This document shows, one piece after another, positions 4,306-8,235 of a stretch of 8,235 nt of DNA. Under the pieces are notes generated by a model. It was not told the DNA's origin and searched no databases. It was given only the letters and a program-made list of their open reading frames with translations. Numbering within the stretch: the first letter of the stretch is position 1; each line of letters opens with the position of its first letter. The position numbers and the translations under genes were made by a program. The DNA is from CAYGHG01 sp964349515 (GTDB taxonomy: Bacteria > Oederibacteriota > PGYV01 > CAYGHG01): positions 1 to 8,235 of the forward strand of contig CAYGHG010000110.1 in assembly GCA_964349515.1 (NCBI GenBank), in the 5' to 3' direction.

Positions 4306-4872
4306 ATGCTTTCTAAATTGAAAATTTTACTGAATGTCTGCTGTGCGCCGGATGCCACTCACACCATCAACGCGCTGCGCGAGGCCGGCTTTGAGCCTGT
4401 CACATATTTTTACAACCCCAACATCCACCCCCGCGATGAGTACTATAAGCGCGTGGAAGACATGAAAAAACTCTCAGCGGATGTCTCTGTGGAGAATATA
4501 GAAGATGTTTCATATGACCTTAAAGAGTGGTTTGAACTCTGCAAGCCTTACGCCGCCGAGCCGGAGCGCGGCAAAAGATGCGAAGTGTGTTTCAGGATGC
4601 GGCTTGACGACACCGCGAAAAAGGCAAAGGAACTCGGGATAGAAATCTTCGCGACAACTCTCACCATCTCCCCCCACAAAGACACAAAACTGATAAACCG
4701 CCTGGGAGAAGAAGCCGCCGCCAAATATGGAGTTAAGTATTATGTATCTGATTTTAAAAAGAAAGACGGCTTCAAAAAATCAATAGCACTCTCTAAATGC
4801 CATGCTCTATACCGCCAGGACTACTGCGGCTGCAGTTATTCGCTGATTGAAAGAAGGAGCAGTAAAAAATAG
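4306..4872 (+). CDS. queH: Epoxyqueuosine reductase QueH
   Basis: QueH (formerly DUF208) carries out the last step of queuosine synthesis, reducing epoxyqueuosine at the wobble position of GUN-anticodon tRNAs. It is a cobalamin-free alternative to QueG. Family motifs run through the whole 188-aa protein: NVCCAPD (10-16), YFYNPNIHPRDEYYKR (34-49), CKPYAAEPERGKRCEVCFRM (79-98), FATTLTISPHKD (115-126), DFKKKDGFKKSI (149-160) and YRQDYCGCSYS (169-179). Paired cysteines C12/C13, C92/C95 and C174/C176 are the conserved set expected for the Fe-S/metal centre and nearby disulfide. The start is not certain: the ATG at 4306 has AAAAGG directly against it, while a TTG at 4318 has AAGGA about 10 nt upstream. 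Either gives an intact family domain. It stands alone on the plus strand, convergent with the RND gene. Confidence 0.95.
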   Translation: MLSKLKILLNVCCAPDATHTINALREAGFEPVTYFYNPNIHPRDEYYKRVEDMKKLSADVSVENIEDVSYDLKEWFELCKPYAAEPERGKRCEVCFRMRLDDTAKKAKELGIEIFATTLTISPHKDTKLINRLGEEAAAKYGVKYYVSDFKKKDGFKKSIALSKCHALYRQDYCGCSYSLIERRSSKK

Positions 4873-4875
4873 AAA

Positions 4876-4925
4876 ACCCCTCACCCCGTCCCTCTCCCCA
4901 ATTAAGCCAAATACGGGAGAGGGGG
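4876..4925. repeat. CCTCTCCC-family palindrome after queH
   Basis: CCCTCTCCC (4890-4898) pairs with GGGAGAGGG (4915-4923) over a 16-nt loop, and CCCCTCACC lies just in front. It is the fourth member of the family seen at 3784-3874 and 3952-4001. It starts four bases after the queH stop. It may help define the 3' end of queH or of the convergent RND transcript, but no T-run follows on either strand. Confidence 0.75.
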
Positions 4926-4942
4926 ATTAGCTGCAACCACAA

Positions 4943-5018
4943 CCTGAAACCTAAAATCTGTCTCTTATAGCCGTTCCCTGAAACTTGAAACCTGAAACCT
5001 GAAACTTAAAACCTGAAT
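4943..5018. repeat. CCTGAAA heptad array next to the RND stop codon
   Basis: Two heptads at 4943-4956 (CCTGAAA, CCTAAAA). Then six in strict register at 4977-5018: CCTGAAA, CTTGAAA, CCTGAAA, CCTGAAA, CTTAAAA, CCTGAAT. The last unit abuts the stop codon of the RND gene (5019-5021) exactly. Its sequence is unrelated to GACAGAA but the period is the same. Confidence 0.9.
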
Positions 5019-8000
5019 TTATTTTTTCTTCTTCCCCTCCGCCCACTCATACACCACCGGTATAAGCACAAGCGTCAGGAATGTGGATGTGAGCAGGCCT
5101 CCTATTACCGCAATCGGCATTGACTTTGCCCTGATTACCGACTCGCCGAAACCAAGCGCAAGCGGAAGCATCCCCGCTATCATGGCAAATGTGGTCATCA
5201 GAATCGGCCTTAAGCGTATGGGGCCCGCGTACATGAGGGCCTCTCTGGGGCTTAAACCCTCCGCTCTCTTTTGATTTGCAAAATCTATCAGCAGGATTCC
5301 GTTTTTAGCCACCAATCCCAGCACCATCAGTATTCCTATCATTGCCATGATATCAAGCTGCTGGCCCGTAATCAGCAGCGCGAGGAACGCGCCTATAACG
5401 GCCAGCGGCACCGAGAGCATGAGTATCAGCGGCTGTGTAAATGAGTTGTAGAGCGAGGCGAGTATCATGTACATGAAAAGCAGAGCGAGCGCCATTGCCT
5501 TTGACATCTGCTTTATGGTCTCTGTCATCTGCGTGGCCTCGCCCTTGAATTTATATTCATACCCCGCGGGTATCCTGACATCGCGTTTTAAATGCTCTTC
5601 TATTGAATTAATAACATCGCCCAATGCAAAACCCTCTTTTAAGTTTCCGGTAACCCTCACTATCCTCTTTTTGTTTTCCCTTTTTATTTCTATCGGGCCC
5701 GCTCCGCGCTCAAAACGCGCTATGGCGGAGAGAGGCACTTTTGCGCCTTCAGGAGTGGTCAGCATTATGTCCTTTAACTGCTCTGCCGAGCTTTTGTCGG
5801 CAGGGTCAAGCTCCAGTATTATGCCGTATTCTTTCTCCCCTTTTTTATATCTTGATATTTCCCTGCCGTTTATCATGGTGTTCAGAAGTATGCCCGTGTC
5901 GTATGTGGATATTCCGAGTTTGGCCGCCTTTACCCTGTCGAGCCTCACCACCACCTCGGGCCTGCCCGGACGGTATGATGTATCTGTGTCGGCAACCCCC
6001 GGCACTCCGCCTATGACCCTCTTAATGTCAACCGCGAGGGATTCCAAAACCCGGATGTCCTCGCCTGTTATGCTTATCACTATGGGGAAGCTTCCCCCCT
6101 CGCCCGAGAGCACCTGCCCCGCTCCGCTGTCCATCCTGGTGACTATGGCGTCGCGGCCCACAAGCTCGTTTACCTTTTCATAAGTTTCAATAGAGGCCCT
6201 GCTGCTTTTTCTGCCTCCCTTTTTAAGCGCTATGAAAATAGAGCCCTTGTTTGAGCCTTCCTGCCCCGCGGCGGTGTAGTACCTGTCAAAATCCTCAACC
6301 GTTGCGGCGTATGCCTCTATAATTCTCAGTTTTTCATCCACCTCTTCAAGCGAAGCACCCGGCCTTGCCTCCACCATGATTTCAAAATCACCGTAATCAG
6401 AGTCAGGCATGAAATTGGTGCCTATGAATTTAACGGAAAGTAAAGATCCTGCCAGCAGTATTACCATTGCAGACACCACCCGTGCCTTGTGGTTCAAGCC
6501 CCACTCAAGTATGCCTGTGTATGCGTCTTTTAACTCGTTGAAAAATTTCTCCCATTTTTGATGAAACCTGTAAAGCGGCCCGCTCCCCTGCTTTTCATTC
6601 TTTTTATACCAGTAGGCAGAGAGCATGGGCGCGGTCGTAAAAGCGTCAAGCAGAGATATGGCAAGGGCAAAGGCCACAGTCATCCCGAACTGCTTGAAAA
6701 ACTGCCCCACTATGCCGTCTAAAAAGGAAATAGGTATGAATACAGCCATGATGGATGTAGTGGTGGCTATTACCGCGAGCGCCACTTCGTTTGTGCCTTT
6801 TAGCGCCGCCTCTTTGGGCTTCATTCCTTTTTCAATATAGCGGAATATGTTTTCCCTGACTATTATTGAGTCGTCTATAAGCAGCCCTATGGAAAGCGAG
6901 AGCGCGAGCAGCACCATCATGTTAATGGTGAACCCGGAATTATTGATGAAGAAAAACGCGCCGAGCAGGGAGTTAGGCAGGGCGACCGCTGTAATCATGG
7001 TGGAGCGGAAAGAGCCCAGAAACAGCCAGACTACGGCCATGGCGCATAACGCGCCGAGTATGATATCTTCCTGCAGGCCGTGTATTGAAACCTCTATGTG
7101 GTGCGTGGGGTCCCTGAATATTTCAAGCTTGAATCCGCCTGCCAGATTTTTTGATACTTGAGAGACCTTTTCTTTAAGTTCCTTTGCGATTGCCACGCTG
7201 TTCTCGCCTGATTGTTTGTAAATACCGAACACCACCGCGTTTTCGCCGTTTACCCTGGTGCGCCGCGTTTCTTCTTTAAGCGCAAACTTTACAGAAGCTA
7301 AGTCTTTAAGCCTGACTGTCCGGCCCGTGAATGTTTTAATCGGTATGTTTTCAATCTCGGATAATGATTCAAACCTTCCTGTCACCCTTATGTCTATTAC
7401 GCCCCTTGTTTCCCTGATTTCCCCCGACGGGATGTTTATGTTTTCCTTGTTCACTGCCTCCACTATCTGGCCGAATGAAATATACCTCGCGTTAAGCGCC
7501 GCTTTTTTCACCGTTATCATTACAGCGCGCTCCCTGCCGCCCCACAGCTGCACCCTGCCCACTCCCTGCACCTTTTCAAGCTCCGGCTTTATTAAGTCAT
7601 CCACCATTTCCCTGAGCGCGGCAAGATCGGCGTCGCCGCGCAGGCTGAGCGCCAGCACCGGTATCCACTCCGCGCCCGAGAACCTCATAACCGACGGCTC
7701 ATCAGCGCCGTCAGGCATCCTCCACTTTGCCTTGTTGACCGCGTCGCGTACCTTTGTCTCGGCGTATTTTACATCCGTGCCCAGCCCGAACCGCGCTGTT
7801 ACCTCGGATACATTTTCCCGTGAAGAGGATGAAAGCGTATCAAGCCCGCCTACAACCGCAAGCGCGTCTTCCAGCGGCTTGGTCACCAGGTTTTCAATCT
7901 CCTCGGCGGAAGCGCCGGGGTATGTAGTTACCACGGATATAGTGGGGTATTCAATCTCAGGCAGCATATCCACACCCATTGAGCTGTAGCCTATGTAGCC

Positions 8001-8072
8001 GAGCACAAGTATTGAAACAACTATCATTACCACAAAAACAGGCCTTTTTATTGCAAGCGCCGCGATGTTCAT
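5019..8072 (-). CDS. RND efflux transporter permease (AcrB/HAE1-like)
   Basis: An inner-membrane, proton-driven exporter of the RND superfamily, the pump part of a tripartite system with a periplasmic adaptor and an outer-membrane channel. At 1017 aa it is full length. Predicted helices: 12-29, 336-353, 357-377, 383-404, 431-451, 462-487, 531-548, 857-877, 880-902, 905-930, 956-976 and 985-1008, with two large periplasmic loops (about 30-335 and 550-856). Proton-relay residues are present: D400 and D401 in LLIDDSIIVREN (AcrB D407/D408) and K923 in VAKNGILLIDF (AcrB K940). The DDSII form fits the HAE1/multidrug branch better than heavy-metal CzcA, but the substrate cannot be read from sequence. 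The start MNIAALAIKRPVF is the family norm, yet AAGGAG lies 14 nt upstream, which is unusually far. No adaptor gene is in the window; it may lie beyond 8235. Confidence 0.95.
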   Translation of the reverse strand: MNIAALAIKRPVFVVMIVVSILVLGYIGYSSMGVDMLPEIEYPTISVVTTYPGASAEEIENLVTKPLEDALAVVGGLDTLSSSSRENVSEVTARFGLGTDVKYAETKVRDAVNKAKWRMPDGADEPSVMRFSGAEWIPVLALSLRGDADLAALREMVDDLIKPELEKVQGVGRVQLWGGRERAVMITVKKAALNARYISFGQIVEAVNKENINIPSGEIRETRGVIDIRVTGRFESLSEIENIPIKTFTGRTVRLKDLASVKFALKEETRRTRVNGENAVVFGIYKQSGENSVAIAKELKEKVSQVSKNLAGGFKLEIFRDPTHHIEVSIHGLQEDIILGALCAMAVVWLFLGSFRSTMITAVALPNSLLGAFFFINNSGFTINMMVLLALSLSIGLLIDDSIIVRENIFRYIEKGMKPKEAALKGTNEVALAVIATTTSIMAVFIPISFLDGIVGQFFKQFGMTVAFALAISLLDAFTTAPMLSAYWYKKNEKQGSGPLYRFHQKWEKFFNELKDAYTGILEWGLNHKARVVSAMVILLAGSLLSVKFIGTNFMPDSDYGDFEIMVEARPGASLEEVDEKLRIIEAYAATVEDFDRYYTAAGQEGSNKGSIFIALKKGGRKSSRASIETYEKVNELVGRDAIVTRMDSGAGQVLSGEGGSFPIVISITGEDIRVLESLAVDIKRVIGGVPGVADTDTSYRPGRPEVVVRLDRVKAAKLGISTYDTGILLNTMINGREISRYKKGEKEYGIILELDPADKSSAEQLKDIMLTTPEGAKVPLSAIARFERGAGPIEIKRENKKRIVRVTGNLKEGFALGDVINSIEEHLKRDVRIPAGYEYKFKGEATQMTETIKQMSKAMALALLFMYMILASLYNSFTQPLILMLSVPLAVIGAFLALLITGQQLDIMAMIGILMVLGLVAKNGILLIDFANQKRAEGLSPREALMYAGPIRLRPILMTTFAMIAGMLPLALGFGESVIRAKSMPIAVIGGLLTSTFLTLVLIPVVYEWAEGKKKK

Positions 8073-8092
8073 GCTTTTTAAATTGACTCCTT
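8073..8092 (-). promoter_or_regulatory. RND gene ribosome binding site with long spacer
   Basis: AAGGAG (8087-8092, complement) is 14 nt from the ATG at 8072, longer than the usual 5-10 nt. No in-frame alternative start lies between them. Translation may be weak, or structure-dependent spacing may apply. Confidence 0.5.
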
Positions 8093-8103
8093 GTTTTAGT
8101 TAG

Positions 8104-8124
8104 AATTTACAATTTACAATTTAC
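8104..8124. repeat. AATTTAC heptad array
   Basis: Three exact AATTTAC copies lie 12 nt upstream of the RND ribosome binding site. It is a third independent 7-bp unit type in the window. Confidence 0.9.
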
Positions 8125-8171
8125 AAGTTCACTTCAGAAACAAAAACACCATATGCTGTTCATTGTCTTTG

Positions 8172-8235
8172 TTATAGCTTATAGCTTATAGCTTATAGCT
8201 TATAGCTCATAGCTTATAGCTTATAGCTTATAGCT
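8172..8235. repeat. TTATAGC heptad array at the window edge
   Basis: Nine TTATAGC units in register (8172-8234); only the sixth (8207-8213) differs, reading TCATAGC. The array continues past the window end. It lies upstream of the RND gene, where an adaptor gene would normally be expected on the minus strand. Confidence 0.93.

Noticed and set aside
5467..6183. Long plus-strand open frames inside the RND and metY genes (also 7258-7989 and 2307-2771)
   Set aside because: They are antisense shadows of well-supported genes, with no family motifs and no ribosome sites.
8134..8163. Nine-residue minus-strand mini-ORF upstream of the RND gene
   Set aside because: It is too short to judge, has no clear ribosome site, and no regulatory peptide pattern is visible.

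Overview
The window reads as an 8.2 kb stretch of a metagenome-type scaffold from a Gram-negative bacterium. It encodes a tripartite-type RND efflux pump, which implies an outer membrane, and it has mid GC content. A 100-base run of N (1540-1639) marks a join of unknown size. The intergenic DNA is full of short heptad repeats and CCTCTCCC-type palindromes. I associate this look with Nitrospirota or deltaproteobacterial environmental genomes, but that placement is an inference from style, not from a marker gene.

Layout: (1-75) a 9-bp tandem array at the window edge. (76-3651, minus strand) a sulfur-assimilation block transcribed right to left: an Rrf2-family regulator with an IscR-like cysteine cluster, then metY (O-acetylhomoserine sulfhydrylase), then metX (homoserine O-acetyltransferase). 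The scaffold gap lies between metY and metX. (3652-4305) a 650-bp intergenic region with no protein gene. It holds a near-consensus sigma70 promoter and a palindromic operator for the Rrf2 gene, several repeat elements, and a promoter/hairpin/terminator set on the plus strand that looks like an undescribed small RNA. (4306-4872, plus) queH, the last step of queuosine synthesis. (5019-8072, minus) a complete RND permease converging on queH. (8073-8235) two more heptad arrays and no gene.

How the genes work together: MetX acetylates homoserine, and MetY replaces the acetate with sulfide to give homocysteine for methionine. The adjacent Rrf2 protein is a plausible sensor that tunes these genes and its own promoter. 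queH and the RND pump look functionally independent of that block.

The main points for a second look are the candidate plus-strand RNA at about 3935-4149; the shared 7-bp period of at least five unrelated intergenic repeat units; the operator over the Rrf2 -10 box; and a perfect 17-bp-stem palindrome directly in front of metX. No phage, transposase, CRISPR array, tRNA or rRNA was seen.
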